The position numbers and the translations under genes were made by a program. Positions 1 through 14,400 of a stretch of 64,000 bases of DNA are shown here, piece after piece. The stretch is from Tetrahymena thermophila SB210 (lineage: Eukaryota > Ciliophora > Oligohymenophorea > Hymenostomatida > Tetrahymenidae): contig NW_002476484.1 of assembly GCF_000189635.1 (NCBI RefSeq), positions 1-64,000 of the forward strand, written 5' to 3'. Each line of letters begins with the position of its first letter. Within the stretch, counting starts at the first letter, position 1. The notes beneath the pieces were generated by a model, which was given only the letters and a program-made list of their open reading frames with translations, did not search any database and had not been told where the DNA came from.

Positions 1-342
1 ACCCCAACCCCAACCCCAACCCCAACCCCAACCCCAACCCCAACCCCAACCCCAACCCCAACCCCAACCCCAACCCCAACCCCAACCCCAACCCCAACCC
101 CAACCCCAACCCCAACCCCAACCCCAACCCCAACCCCAACCCCAACCCCAACCCCAACCCCAACCCCAACCCCAACCCCAACCCCAACCCCAACCCCAAC
201 CCCAACCCCAACCCCAACCCCAACCCCAACCCCAACCCCAACCCCAACCCCAACCCCAACCCCAACCCCAACCCCAACCCCAACCCCAACCCCAACCCCA
301 ACCCCAACCCCAACCCCAACCCCAACCCCAACCCCAACCCCC
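1..342. repeat. Telomere, C4A2 repeats
   Basis: About 57 uninterrupted copies of the hexamer CCCCAA run from the first base to about 342, where a run of five C marks the junction with unique AT-rich DNA. This is the C-rich strand of a Tetrahymena-type telomere, so the window starts at a natural macronuclear chromosome end. No variant repeats were seen. This rules out Paramecium-style mixed repeats. Confidence 0.98.
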
Positions 343-1037
343 AGTTATTAATAAAAAAAATTTGCTATTTTTATTTCTTTAAAATTCTTTTAAAAAATAA
401 TTAGGAAGACATATTGATCTTAAAAAAAAATTTTATAGTTCGAGTGATAAATATAAGATATTTATTAGAAATAAAATATATTTTAATTCTAGCTAGTTTA
501 AAAAAGAGTAAAATTAATACATTTTTGATTAATCATCAATTTAATAATTATTTATTTAATTCTAAAGCCCTACTCTTAAGAAATATTAAATATCAATATT
601 TAATAAAAAATTAATTGAAATTTAATCAATATAATTAAAATTATTAGTAACTCTTTCGAAAGTAACTTTTAAACATTTATTAATGTACTTATTTATCCTT
701 TAAGTAAATATAATAGAAAACAACTTTAAATACCTTGTATAAAAATTAATTTCTTAATAATAGTATGCCTACAAAATCAATGTATAAAAAATGAAATAAA
801 AAAAAAAAAAGGATTTAAATTCCTTTTAGTATATTGAATTTAAATCTTCTATTCAATTATAATTTATTATTCTTTCTCTAACATATTAGGTACTTGCATA
901 CATTAAGCGATTAATGAGCCTTCAAATAATAGAAGGTTATTTTTAAATATTTGGCTTAAATATAAAGAAATTTTTAGATATATTATTAATATACAATATA
1001 AGTAAGTAAGTATTTTTAATATTTTATTTTTATTATT
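343..1037. other. Subtelomeric spacer
   Basis: Very AT-rich DNA lies between the telomere and the stop codon of the first channel gene. A short open frame at 414-614 on the plus strand is AT-biased low-complexity sequence and looks accidental. No repeat family or gene was recognised. The stretch must hold the 3' untranslated region of the first channel gene. Confidence 0.7.
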
Positions 1038-4000
1038 TCAATTTTAATCAAATATTCTTTAATTAATATTAGTTGAATATTATGAAAAGTAGAATTTTTA
1101 TTCTGGTGTTTTGAGGTTTTATACAATAGAGTGTTTTTCTAACACTGTTTAGTAATTTCTATCTGGAAAATAAAACTAGTAGCTTCTCATTTTATCAAAA
1201 TCATAAATAAAAAATAATTTTTCTTATCCTTGTGATTACTTTGAGCTGCTTTTACTAAAGTATTAGTTAAAGCTTGTATTTTTATTATTAAAATTTAATG
1301 TTTTAAAGTTGTTTTAGCTCTAAATAAATGCCGTCCTTTATTTCGTAGACTGAAGTATACTCTTCACTTTGCGTGGTTCTAAATATAAAGAGGATCTTTG
1401 ATTTGATTTATATTTTTCATTATTCGTAATACCCATTAAAGCATTTTATAAACTATTTTCTGTTTATATACAAGTTTGACAATTTTAATTTAAACAAAGA
1501 AGAGGTTAATGACTGGACAATCTTTACATTTAAAAATTATATTTTTTTAATTAATTAAATAAATTTCTAATAAAAGTTATTACATAAACTCAATATTTTT
1601 TATAATATCCTAAAATTTATAGGGATGTTTTTGTATTTATGAGGATTCTATCTTTTGATTGGTTTAAATTTTTGTTTAGCCTAATTTATAATTTCATATA
1701 ACTTTAATAATTGATTAAATTAAAACATTTATTTTACTTTGTGAGTTGAATTAATCATATTCGTGTAAATTTTAAATATTTAAGAAAGAATCTTTTGTAT
1801 GAATATTTTTGTAGCTTCTGGATTTTTTATTTTTATAAATTTGATTATTCAAATTTTCTTCTAAGTTTATGCTTTCTTCATCATCAAGTATATTTATCTT
1901 ACTTGGTATGAAGCTGCTATTAACTTTTTGTATATTAAACTAGTTGGTTTCTCCTAATTCAAATTAATTTTAAATTTCTTTTTGAATTTGAAGACTAAAT
2001 TTTCTACCATTCAATTACATCTATGATGAATCTTCAATTATAGATCCTATTTTTTTAGACTCTCCTAATCTTTATTCACTATTAGCGTTTCTGAATATCT
2101 CCTACTATATTATTTCTTATGAAATATGCTCTTAGCTGCTGTTAGTTGATTTTTCATTAGATTTACTATCTGATTAAGATCCAGATTCTTAGCTTTCATA
2201 CCACATTGAAAAACATGGCATATTTTGTAAGAAGTGTTTATCTGCACATTGTGCTACATATTCCTAGCTGATTAATGCATTTAAACTTTTATCTTATTTT
2301 TTTCTTTAAAAATGTTTTATCTTAAAATTATTTTCTTTAATATACTATCTCAAAATTATTGGTTTCTTGCCTTCATAGAATAAATAAGGACATTCCTCAA
2401 ATCTGTGGTTTTTTTGTTTACATGAGTAACAATATGAATTAATTTTTTAAAATTTACTCTCAAATTTAACTTCATCTTTAGCTTAACAAAATTTTTAGTA
2501 TTCTAAATCATACTTTCTTAAAACCTCTATAAAATTAGAATTACTCAGCTATAGTACAGAAGAAACGCCTATGCTTTTATATTTAAGATTTTGATTTGAA
2601 TTTCCACTCATAAACTGAGCAAGCCCAAAGTATTGACCATATCTAAATTTCTTTATTTTTTAAAAAATTTAATTTTATTTTAATAAAAAATGTTAATTTA
2701 CCTAAATTTCTTTTATTTATGTTTTTGAATCATATTAGCAAAACTCTAAAATTGTACCATCGTTTACAAAATAAATAAAATGTTCACCTTCGTCGTCTTC
2801 TTCTTAACAAGTAATTAATTAATCATGACAAACAATTTTTTCTTTCATTAACAGAGCTAACTCATTAAAAATTTATTCAGTAATAATTTCTCTAAAAATT
2901 GGTACTTTTTTGAGCATTTTAATGTAAACATCTTACTATATTTCTTTTTATAAGTAAACTGAAAGTGATGAAAGAGATTTGATAGAACAAGATTAATCAC
3001 AATATTAATCACTGTATATGTATTAAATATACTTTTTTGCTCTGCACTATAGACCTAATTCAACGTTATTCTGTTTAAAATACTTATTAATTTTCGCTAG
3101 TTCTTACAGATAAAGGTCCCTCTTTTGCTTAAAATCATACAAAATATTTCCTATATTTATAGTTTTAATTTATATTTAAAGAATATAATTTTATATTCAT
3201 TTATAAATAGAAACAAATTTTATTTTAATTTATAAAAGAATATATTTTTATTTAATAATAAATTACCTATGGAGTTAATTGTATAGCCAAAAATACCGCA
3301 TGAAAAAAAAGCAATAAAAATCATTAAGAGTTTTTCTAACTTAGTTTATGCAGTGAAATCTCCGTACCCTATTGTAGTCATCGTAACTACTGCATAATAG
3401 AAAGTTTAAATATATCTACTAGAAACTGATTCTGTTTGATAATTATAAGTTACAATCCATCCTGTATTTTATTCAAGTTATAAAAGACCTACATAGTTCC
3501 AAAGACAAGTAAAGAGGTGAGCAAAATAAATCACTTGAGCTAATAAATATAGCAAAGAGATCACTCCTTATTTAAAAAATTAATTATTAACTAAATTAAA
3601 TTAAAATTTTTAGTTTACCAAATATTTTTGTTTTTAAAAGAAACTATTCTCTAAACAATTCTAAGATTCTAAATGGCTAAAAAATTCTTAAAAAGAATAA
3701 GAATGAAATACCATCTAAGTAAAAAATTGTAGAGTTTAAACTGAGCAAGCAAATTAAGTCAAACAAAAAAGTGGTACTTATATAATTAGTAAAGATCTGC
3801 ATATGCTACTCAATAGGATTGCCTTATTCAGAAGATACTGTATTAAATTTAACAAAAATATCAGCACTGAAAATAATAGTGCAGAAATAAGAAATGAAAT
3901 ATCTAAAAAATTATCCTCTAGATAGACCGAAGCAATACTCAAAGGGTAGGTAAACAAATAGTATTAATGATGCTACAAAATTAATTGCTTCCCACATAAT

Positions 4001-4989
4001 ATAAAGGGTAGATAAATTATGAAACAAAGGAAATAACTTAAATATACAAATTCCTATGATTTTTGTTTGACTAATTATATTTTCATATGCCTTAATAAGA
4101 AATCCAAAATACTTCATGATGATTTTTAAAGTCTTTCTATAATTTTTAAAAGACATAATTCCTGAGAAATTAGTATAAGTAAACAAGCGACCTAGATTAT
4201 AAATATTTAACTAAGACAATCCCATCTAATGATTTTGATTACTAGATAAATCATTGATAAGCCTGATCTGTATTTCTCTTAGATTTTAAGGTCTAAAAAA
4301 TAGTGAGCTTTACTAGGCTGCTTTCTTCATTTTTGAAACTAAAGCTAAAATTAGAAACCATTTTTTTTTCCAAACTTCTTTTTATGCATTATTATCTCTT
4401 GCTAATAAATTATTTCTTTTTTTATATCCTTTTTACTTTAGCCCAGTTTTGTTTGCTTCTTTGGAATCAAATGCATTTTGAAAGTTTATTGCCTTGCTTT
4501 TATCATATCTTGTAAACAAGGAACTTGTTTAGTTTGCAGAAGTTAGGCTCTGTCTTTCATAAAAAATAGATTGGGCTTAGAGTTTTTTATTTTACTAAGG
4601 CATTTATTGATCTACTTAAGGAATTTAAAACTGTATATCACCATTATGAATTGTAAAATTTGAGTTATATTCGAAACACTACTAATATTTCTAATTATTC
4701 TCAAATGAGTTATTTGAAGAACCTTTTGTAGAAAATAAAAACTATTATGAATAAGATAGATGAAAAATGAATTTATTTTGAATTAAATCACACTAATTTA
4801 AAAATATAATTGAGTATTTAATTTGAAATAATTTTATTTCATAAAAAATAAAATGTAGAATAAAAAACAGTTGAATCAATAATAGTAAATGTCAAAAAAA
4901 AATACTTCAATTTCAAAAATGTTTACATTATTTATCTTAAATTTCATTTTAAACATCATTTTGAATTTTACTATCTTATTTTATAGCAT
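1038..4989 (-). CDS. K+ channel, EAG/CNG-like, with zinc knuckle (copy 1)
   Basis: Plasma-membrane or ciliary K+ channel. Reading the minus strand gives a basic cytoplasmic N-terminus, S1 near 3970-4020, and a sparsely charged S4 (LRIFQPFRILELFREQF). These are followed by the pore TMTTIGYGDFT (GYGD at 3358-3369), S6 (about 3275-3350), a C-linker and a cNBD-like domain. In that domain the usual FGE of the phosphate cassette reads YFGLAQFM. The tail carries CX2CX4HX4C (2390-2431) and HX4CX4CX2C (1470-1511) and ends in a conserved segment with YDFDKMR. Introns include 3566-3617 and others near 2700 and 3170-3270. The start at 4989 assumes a tiny first exon spliced to the main exon, by analogy with the other copies, and is uncertain. 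It is the most telomere-proximal of four tandem paralogs. Confidence 0.85.
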
Positions 4990-5009
4990 TATTAAACAAT
5001 GTTTAAGTT

Positions 5010-5070
5010 GGAAACTGCATTAGAGATTGTGAATAGTCTCCTAAACTTTAGTTCTACTATTGTAACTAAA
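5010..5070 (-). promoter_or_regulatory. Conserved upstream block of channel copy 1
   Basis: This block is nearly the same upstream of all four channel genes and contains AGTAGAACTAAA followed by TTTAGGAGACTA, read on the minus strand. It ends only about 20 bases before the proposed start. In copy 1 the frame that aligns best runs into a TGA upstream with no ATG, so a coding role is unlikely. A core promoter or structured 5' leader is inferred. Confidence 0.5.
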
Positions 5071-5935
5071 AAAGTTTAAACTAATGTAATGAGTTAGAAT
5101 GATTCTAACTAGTGTTCAAGTCACAATCAATGTGTTCAGTAAAATTGACCTAATTCAATTTTATTGTTTAATTCTTCATTTTAATAAATTGTAATTGTAT
5201 AATAATATGTATTTATATTATAGCACGATATTAACCTTATTAAATTTCTATCTATTATACTTCACTTTTTAGTACAATATTTTATAATTAACAAAAGGCA
5301 ATATTTTTAAGAAGAAAAAAAACTAAACTATTTATTCTCGCTTCTTATTCTAATTTTAATTTAATGAACCAATAAAAAGAAGAATTTTTAATTTCTTTAC
5401 AACAAAAATAGATGATTTAATTTTTTTATTAAACATATTTACTTAAAAATTATGTATTCTTTGTAATTATAAATAATGAAATTTCTATTTTCAGAATATT
5501 CCTTATTACTTTTGAATATATTTATTTAAAATAGGTAATACATGTGAAATTATTAATAAAAAAGAAAATAAATAGCCTTATATAAAATAAAGAATATTTC
5601 TTTTTGTATTTTAAACAAAATATTAAAATAACATAGTATCTTTTATAAAAAAACACCCGAAAAGTAAATTTTTGTTAAAAATCTGTAGGTTTTTTTAATC
5701 AAAAATGTTGTCCCTTAATTAATGAGTACTGATAATATTAAATAAATTATTAGTTTTTCAATTTAATTAAATATTTAAGAAACGTAATGTAATATACTAT
5801 TTATAAATAAAAAGAACATATAATTAAAGAAAACAAATAAAATAAAACTTGATTTAAATTCAATAAAATTATAATATTAAATTATTAAGAAATAAATTAT
5901 CTTTGTAAATAAATTTATTTTTATTTTTAACTATT
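5071..5935. other. Spacer between channel copies 1 and 2
   Basis: AT-rich DNA with homopolymer runs. No open frame of substance, RNA gene or repeat was seen. It should hold the promoter of copy 1 and the 3' end of copy 2. Confidence 0.6.
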
Positions 5936-8900
5936 TCAATTTATTCTTTAATTAAATTTTGTAGAGTGTTATGAGATAAAGAGTTTTTATTCTTAATAAA
6001 ATATTTTATGCTTTTATGTAATTTAGTATCTGTCTAAAACTGCTTAATAATTTCCATCAACAAAGTAAAACTAGAAATTTCTCATCTTATCAAAATCATA
6101 AATAAATGGTTACTAAAACAATCCTTATATATATTTTGAGCCTCTCTTGCCTAAAAATTAATGATTGTTTAAATTCTTATAACTAAAATTTTATGTTTTC
6201 ATGTTATTCTGGCTTTAAATAAATGCAGTTCTTTGTTTCGTTAATTAGAGTATACTTTTCATTTTCTGATTTTCAAAATTTTAATAAGTTTTTTAATTTG
6301 GTGTATATTTCTCACTGATAAATAATTCCTTGATAATATTTTATATATTATTTTCTGTTTAAAAACAAATTTGACAATTCTAATTTAAACAATAAAGCGG
6401 GGGATGATTTGCTAACCTTTAAATTAAAAAAATTGTTACTTTCAATTTATTACATTAAAATATTTTATGATAGATTTTTTTAAAAAAAAATAATTTTCAA
6501 TAAAATTTATTACATAAATTCAATATTTTTAAATATTTCCTAATATTTATTTGTTTGCTTTTATATTTGTAATGATTGAGCTTATTAAATTTCTATCTTT
6601 TGATTTGTTTAAATCTTTGTTTCGCCTATTTTATCAATTAAAAAAGATTTAAGAAGAAGTTTTAAATTTTTGAAGTTTGTTTTACTTAATGCATTTCCAT
6701 ATTAATCATATTCTTGCAAATTGAAAATATTCAAGTTAGAATCTTTTGTGTTCACATTTTTTTAGCTTCGATTTCTTTTATTTTTATTTCCTTGAATATT
6801 TAAGTTCTCTTCTAATATAATACTTCCTTCATCTTCTTAAAATATTTTGCTTGGATTGATGCCACTGTTAACTTTTTTCATGTTTGATAAATTAGATGAA
6901 TTAACTTCTCCATAATCATGCAAGTTATTAACATTTTTTTATACTTACAAACTAAGTTTCCTATCACGTAATTATAGTTGCTAATCATCAATTAGAGATC
7001 CTATTTTTTTACATTCTCCTAACTTTTACTCACTATATACTTTTCTTTCAGCCTCCAACTAATTTTTTTCTATTAAACTGCTCTCTTTACTTTCATTTTC
7101 AGTTTCTTGATCAGAATTAGAACTACTTTCCTGCGAAGTCTCAGATTCTTAGCTTTGATACCACATCGAAAAACATGGCATATTTTGCAAAAAATATTTA
7201 TCAGCTAGTTATGATACATAAGCTTGGCTGATTAATGAGTTTAAACTTTTTTCTTATTTTTTACGCTCAAAATTTTTAATTTTATAATCACATTCTTTTA
7301 AGTATTACCTCAATATTATTGATTTTTTACCTTCATAGAATAAATAAGGACATTCCTCTATTCTATGATTTTTTTACTAGCATGAGAAACAATATGAGTT
7401 AATTTTTTAAAATTTATTTTAAAATCTAACCTAATCTAAAATATGGCAAAATTTTTAATATTCTAAATCATATTTCTTCAAGACATCTCTTAAATTAGAG
7501 CAGCTTAGCTATAATATAGAAGAAACCCCTATACTTTTGTATTTTAGCTTTCGATTAGTATCTCCACTCATAAACTAAACTAGCCCAAAATATTAACCAT
7601 ATTTAAATTTCTTTATAAAAAGTAAATCTCAAATTTATATCAATAAATGAAAAATATTATTTACTTGAATATCTTTTATTTATGTTTAAGAATCATGTTA
7701 GCAATACTCTAATATAGTTCCATCATTTACAAAATAAATAAATTACTCATTTTCTTCCTCTTCATCTTCTTCCTGATTAGTAATGATTTAGTCATGACAA
7801 ACTATCTTTTCTTTCATTAACAGAGCTAGCTCGTTGAAGATTTGTTCTGAAGCAATCTCTCTAAAGATAGGTACTTTTTTTAGCATTTTGATGTAGACAT
7901 CTTGCTGTATTTCTTTCTGTAAATACACAGAAAGAGAGGAGAGAGACTTTATTGAACAAGATTAATCACTGTATTAATCGCTGTATATATACTATATATA
8001 TTTTTTTGCTCTACACTAAAGACCTAATTCAACATTATTTTGTTTAAAGTATTTATTTATTTTAGCTAGCTCTTACAAGTAGAGGTCTCTCTTTTGCTTA
8101 AAATCATACAGAATATTTCCTATATAAGCATTTGATATTATTTATGTAATATATAAATTTTTGAAAAATAAAAATAATAACCTATTGAGTTAATTGTATA
8201 GCCAAAAATACCACATGAAAAAAAAGCAATAAAAATCATGAGGAGTTTTTCCAACTGAGTTTATGCAGTGAAATCTCCATACCCTATTGTAGTCATAGTA
8301 ACTACAGCATAATAGAAAGTGTAGATATATCTGCTGGCAACTGATTCTGTTTGATAATTATAAGCTACTATCCATCCTGTATTGCTTTTGAGTTCCAAAA
8401 GGCCTACATAATTCCAAAGACAAGTAAATAGATGAGCAAAATATATAACTTAAGCTAATAAATATATCAAAGAGATCACTCCTTAAATAAAAAATTATTA
8501 GATAAATTCAAAATAAAATTTTTTATTTTACCAAATATTTTTGTTTTTAAAAGAAATTATTCTCTAAATAATTCTAAGATTCTAAATGGCTAAAAAATTC
8601 TTAAAAAGAATACAAAGTAGAGACCATCAAAACCAAAGATATTATGATTTAAACTGAGAAAACTAATTAGATCGATGAAAAAAGTTGATCTAATGTAGCT
8701 TGTGAATATTTACATGTGCTATTCAACAGGATTACCTTACTCAGTAGATACAGTATTAAATTTAACAAAAATATCAATACTAAAAATTATAGTACAGAAA
8801 TAGTTAATATAGTATTAAAAGAACTATCCTCTGGTTAAGCTGAAGCAATATTCATATGGTAGATAAACAAAGAGTATTAATGAAGCTGTAGAATTAAGCG

Positions 8901-9873
8901 CTTCCCAAAGAATATAAGAGGTAGATAAGTTGTGAAATAATGGAAAGAATTTAAATATACATATGCCAATCATTTAAATCTAATTAATAAGAAAGTCGTA
9001 TGCTGTAATAAGAAACCCAAAATATTTTATTATAAACTTTAAGGTTTTTCTATAATTTTTAAAGGACATAATACCCTAAAAATTAGAGTAGGTAAATAAG
9101 CGGCCTAAATTATATTTATCTAACTAAGTGAGCTCATTTTAATGGACCTGATTACTTGATAAATCATTGATAAGCCTGATCTGGATTTCTCTTAGGCATT
9201 AAGGTCTAAAAAATAATGAGCTTTAATATGCTGCTTTCTTCATCTTTGAAACTAATGCCAAAATCTAAAGCCACTTTTTTCTCCATACCTATTTTTATGC
9301 ATTATTATCTCTTGTCAATAGATTATTTCTTTTTTTAAATCCTCCTTTTTGCTTTTGTTCTGATTTATTTACCTCTTTTGAATCTAATGGGATTAGAAAA
9401 TTCACTACCTTATTTTTTTCTTGTTTTGCAAGCATGGAACTTGCTTAATTTACAGAAAATAAACTCTATCTCTCACAAAAGCTAGATTGGAGAAATTATA
9501 TTTTATTTTCTTGGTGTACTTATTAATCTGTTTTGGATAAATAACAGCAGGTATCTTAGTTCTCATTAGTCAATTTTGAGTTTTATTCGAAGCATTAAGA
9601 TTCTTGCTGCTTATAGCTGAAAGAGTTATTTGCACAACCTTTTGCAAAAAATAAAACAAAAACTAACTAAAAATGTTTTTTATTTGTTAGAACATAAATT
9701 ATTTTATAATTTATTTTTGGGGTTTGAATTTAATTGATCTGTTTTGTTTTTTTTTTGCTATCCGCCATTTTTTTACTTATAAGATATTAAATAATTAAAA
9801 AATGGAATAAAGGTTTTTAAAATACTTTTGGAATTTTTATTTTAAAGGTTACACATTTCACTATTGACTCCAT
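5936..9873 (-). CDS. K+ channel, EAG/CNG-like, with zinc knuckle (copy 2)
   Basis: Paralog of copy 1 with the same order of parts. The first large exon reads open from upstream of 9660 to about 8530 and covers a Gln/Lys-rich N-terminus, S1 (SYILWEALNS), S2-S3 and S4 (FLRIFQPFRILELFREQF). Further exons encode S5, pore and S6 (GYGD at 8273-8284), then C-linker and cNBD-like domain with YFGLVQFM in place of the FGE cassette. The tail has CX2CX4HX4C (7350-7391) and HX4CX4CX2C (6365-6406). Introns follow GT-AG and sit at the same places as in copy 1, such as after the KTKIFG codons and after S6. ATG at 9873 begins a short exon (VKCVTFKIKIPK) that matches the first exon of copies 3 and 4. An ATG further in (MADSKKK) is an alternative. 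No break was seen. Confidence 0.88.
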
Positions 9874-9923
9874 TTCGAATATTAGCATCTAATCTAATGT
9901 CTTAGTTAACAAGAGTTTAAGAT

Positions 9924-9985
9924 GGAAAATGGATTAAAGATTGTGATTATTCTCCTAAATTTTAGTTCTACTATTGAAGCTAAAG
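9924..9985 (-). promoter_or_regulatory. Conserved upstream block of channel copy 2
   Basis: Same block as upstream of copy 1, ending about 50 bases before the ATG. The core AATAGTAGAACTAAA is exact and the second half has a few changes. Spacing and orientation to the gene match the other copies. Confidence 0.5.
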
Positions 9986-11468
9986 AATTTTAAACTAATA
10001 GTATGGATTAGAATAATCTTATAAAGTAGTAATCTCACTATGCTCGTTTAATTTACAATTACTTTATTTTAAGATTTACCCTTTCATTTGAGGTCGCCTC
10101 TAATTTATGAGCTTTTATAAGACTAAATTTTTTGGGATAGTTAAAGCTATTTATCTTAAACTTTTGCTTATTTAAAGCTAGTATTATAATTTAGAGAAGG
10201 CAATATTTTATTAATCTTTTTAATAATCTGACTTCACTATTATCTAATTGCAATTTATTATTTTTGATTTTTTTATGAGTTAATTTATTCCAAATAGGAT
10301 TTTTTAAAAAAATTTTTTTACAAATTAAATAAATAAAGTTAAAAGAATTGTGTTTGGACTAAGAAGCTCATCTTTTGATATTATTTCATTTGCGTAATTT
10401 CAATTAAATTTTGATAAATTAATTAATAGCTCTTGTGAAATAAAATATAGAAGAAAGACAGAATAAAAATTTTTTTTCTTTAATTAGAATAATATTAAGT
10501 TAGCCTACAAAATTAGACAAAATTTGCCTTTACTAATGCTTATTTCAAATTTAATACAACTTTAATTATTTTCATTTTTTTAAATAGGCTTTTAAGAAAT
10601 GCTTTAATTCTTTAATTGAGTAATAAATAAAAAATATTCTTTAGTATTTTAAAAATTAAAAAGACTTTTTTCATATACAAAACTCAAACAATAATAAAAT
10701 TATCTATAATTTTAATAAATGAAAAATTATTGAAATATTTTAAATTTAATTTCTTACAATTGGTTAAAAATAATGAAAATTTGTTTAATAGCCATATAAA
10801 ATAAAATAAAAAAAATGATATTATTGAAAAAAGATTTTTTAATAGAATTAACATGTTGAAAATATAATATAATATTATTATTATCTTTACTTTATAAATT
10901 AATTTTATTTTTAACTTTCTAAAGATTAATGTTCTCTTCATAAGGAAGTAAGAATTGATTTTATTTATATTAATTTATGCTATTCAATCAATCTAATCAT
11001 CATATGATAAATAATTCATTTAATTTAAATTAAAATAAATTTATAAAATAAATAAAAAAATAATTAATTGATTAAAAAATGTAACATTTTATAGTAATAT
11101 TAAAGATGCAATTTAACCAATTGAATAATACTATAACTCTTCAAGTTCTCACTTTTCACCACTTTTTAGCAAAAAAACTAAGATAGAGATAAAAAACTTA
11201 AAAATTCACTATTTCTTATTTTTAATTTCTTAATTTGTTATGAGGATTACAGTATAATTTTATGATGTTAAATATGAATTTTACATTTTTTATTGATAAA
11301 TATACTTTCACTTTTATTTTTAAAAAATTAAAAAAATCTTTATACTAAAGAAATATTGTAAGTTAATAATAATATATAATGAATGTATGAATGAATTATC
11401 AATTATTAAACAATTAGATAATCTTCACACAAAAAATATATATATTTGGATAAAGTTTAATAATATTT
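9986..11468. other. Spacer between channel copies 2 and 3
   Basis: AT-rich intergenic DNA. An 85-codon frame on the minus strand (10684-10941) is a run of Ile, Leu, Lys and Phe with no codon-like structure, and is judged accidental. No repeats or RNA genes were seen. Confidence 0.6.
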
Positions 11469-14400
11469 TCAATTATGTTCTTATATTAATTAATATGTAA
11501 GAAAATTCTATGAAAAAAGTTAATTTCTTTCTTAATAAAATGTTTTATGCTTTTTTTATATTCTAAACTTATCTAATACTGTTTAGTAATTGCCTTCAGG
11601 AAAATAAAATTAATATTTTCTCATTTTATCAAATTCGTAAATAAAAAATTGTATCGATAAATCTGGTAATTATTTTTAGCTACCTTTACTATTTTACAAA
11701 TAGCTATTAGTATTTTTATTTATAAAACTAAGTGTTTTCACATTCACTGGATTTGAAATAAATCCTATCCTCTACTTTGTTGTTTACAACACACTTTTCA
11801 TTTTATTAAGTTCTTGTTTAATAGATGGTCTTAAATTTAGCTTATTTCTTTCAATATTCACTATTTCTTTGACCATACTTTATACATCATGATCTATTTA
11901 TAAACAAGTTTGACAGTTTTGTGTCTAACAATTTAGAGGTGAATGATTTGCCATGCTTTAGGATTAAAATTTATTAATTTATTAATTTCATAATTTTACA
12001 AAAAAAATAAATAAATAAATAAATATTTACTGCAATAGTAAGTCGATGTTGTTAAAGATTTACATATTTTGAAGCTTATTTACATATTTATATTATTATG
12101 AAGATTATGTTTAGCATCTTTCTAACTTTTAATAAGTTTAAATTCTTGTTTAACCTGTTTTGAAATATTTATTAATAAATTTGTATAAAGAAAATAAAAA
12201 CATAATCAAATAAATATACTTACTTATGATATTATTTAGCTATTCGTAATCTTGAGAGTTACTAAAATTTAAGTTTTAATCTTTTGTTTTCAACTTTTTT
12301 TAGCTCATATTTTTTTTTGTTGCGGTTGCTGTTTAATTGTTCTAATTTTCTTCTAAGATTATACTTCCTTCTTCTTAAAGTAGTTTGCTTGGTATAACAC
12401 CACTAACTAAGATATGTTTATTTGATAAATTTGAAGAAATAACATCTCCCTCTTGTTAACTTTGAATATCTCTTTAAATCTAAAAGCTACATTTTCTTTC
12501 CCATATTTAATGTGCCTAATCATCAATTATTGATCCTTTTTTTTTGAGCTCACCAATTTTCAAATCACTGAATAACTAAGTCTCTACCTTTTGCTGTTTA
12601 CGTTCATGTGAACTTTGTTTATCACTCTCACTCTCACTTGAATCTTCAACATCTTCTTCATTATCAGTCTCAGACATAGACTCAGAATCTTAGCTAAAAT
12701 CCCAAATGGAAAAGCATGATATGTTTTGTTAGTAGTATAAATCAGAAGTTTTTTAAACTTTCTGTACGTTTATTACCGCATTTAAACTTTTTTCTTATTT
12801 TTTTCGCTTAAAATTTTTTATTTAAAAATTGCATTCCTACAAATATCTTCTCAATATTATAGATTTCTTTCCTTCATAAAATAAATAAGGGCATTCCTCT
12901 ATTGTATGATTTTTCTACTAGCATGAGTAACATTGTGTATTAATTTTTTAAAATTTACTTTGGTATTTCATCTCATCTTTAAGAAAACAATATTTTTAAT
13001 ATTCTAAATCATATTTTCTCAAAATATCTATAAAACTTGATAAGCTGAGTTACAATACAGAAGAAACTCCAACGCTCTTATATTTAAGCTCTCCGTTAGC
13101 ATCTCCTCTCATAAACTTTACTAACCCAAAATTTTGTCCATATCTAAATTTCTTATATTTTTTATAAATAAAAATAACTATAAAGTCGAATAAATAAATT
13201 AGTTTTCAATACTTATATCTCTTTTATTTAAGTAGTAGAATCATATTGGGAGTACTCTAAAATAGTGCCATCATTAACAAAATAGACAAAAATTTCATTT
13301 TCTTCTTCTGACAAATTAGTTATTATTTGATCATGGCAAAAAATTCTTTCCCTCATTTAGAGAGCCAACTCACTGAAAATTTGATCATTCACAATTTCTT
13401 TAAATATATGTACTTTTTTCAGCATTTTGATGTAAACATCTTATTATATTTCTTTCTGTAAGTACACTGAAAGCGAAGATAATGATTTAATTGAACAAGA
13501 ATGATCACAATATTAGTCGCTGTATAAATATTATATATACTTTTTTGCTCTACATTAGAGTCCTAGCTCAACATTATTTTATTTAAAATATTTATTTATC
13601 TTTGCTATCTCTTAAAGGTAAAGGTCTCTTTTTTGTTTAATATCATATAAAATGTTACCTATTAATATAAAATCTGTTTATCTTTCATTTCTAAAATAAT
13701 TATTATATAAACACCGTATTTTCACAAATGAATATTGATATAATAAATTTTTATGTTAAATCCCAACATTTTCTTTAAAGATTTTGAAGAGTTGCCGTTT
13801 TGGTTTTAAAATTCCGCTGATTGGATAAAGTAATTAGAGGAATTTGTAAAAATATTAATATATAATTGACATGATGGCAATTTACATATTTTTTATCTTT
13901 ATAAATCATAATTCATCAGATAGTTCTACCTTTACTTAAAAATCAAGCAGAGTGTATTAATTTTCAAATAATAAAAAAAAAGTGTAATATTTTGGCATCT
14001 TACTTACTTTTTTTATGAGGAATTACAGTAATTTGATAAGAAATTTTATAAAAATCCATTAAAACTTACCAATTGAATTAATAGTGTAACCAAAAATGCC
14101 GCATGAAAAGAAAGCAACAAAAATCATCAAAAATTTTTCTAAATGAGTTTGCGCAGTGAAATCACCATAGCCTATTGTTGTCATAGTTACAATTGCATAA
14201 TAAAAAATTTATATATATCTAGTAGTTACTGACTCTGTTTAAAAGTTATAATATACAATCCAGCCTTCATTTTATTTCATCTAGAGAAGTCCTACATAAT
14301 TCCAAAGACAAGTAAATAAATGAGCCAAGTACATAACTTAGGCCAGCAAATAAAGTAAAGACATTATCCCTTTATAAAAAAAAAGTCAAGAAATTTAATT

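Noticed and set aside
414-614. Open frame of 66 codons beside the telomere
   Set aside because: AT-driven composition, no homologous frame near the other channel copies, and no sign of exon structure.
10684-10941. Minus-strand frame of 85 codons in the spacer between channel copies 2 and 3
   Set aside because: Almost only Ile, Leu, Lys, Asn and Phe, as random AT-rich DNA gives. It is not conserved in the other spacers.
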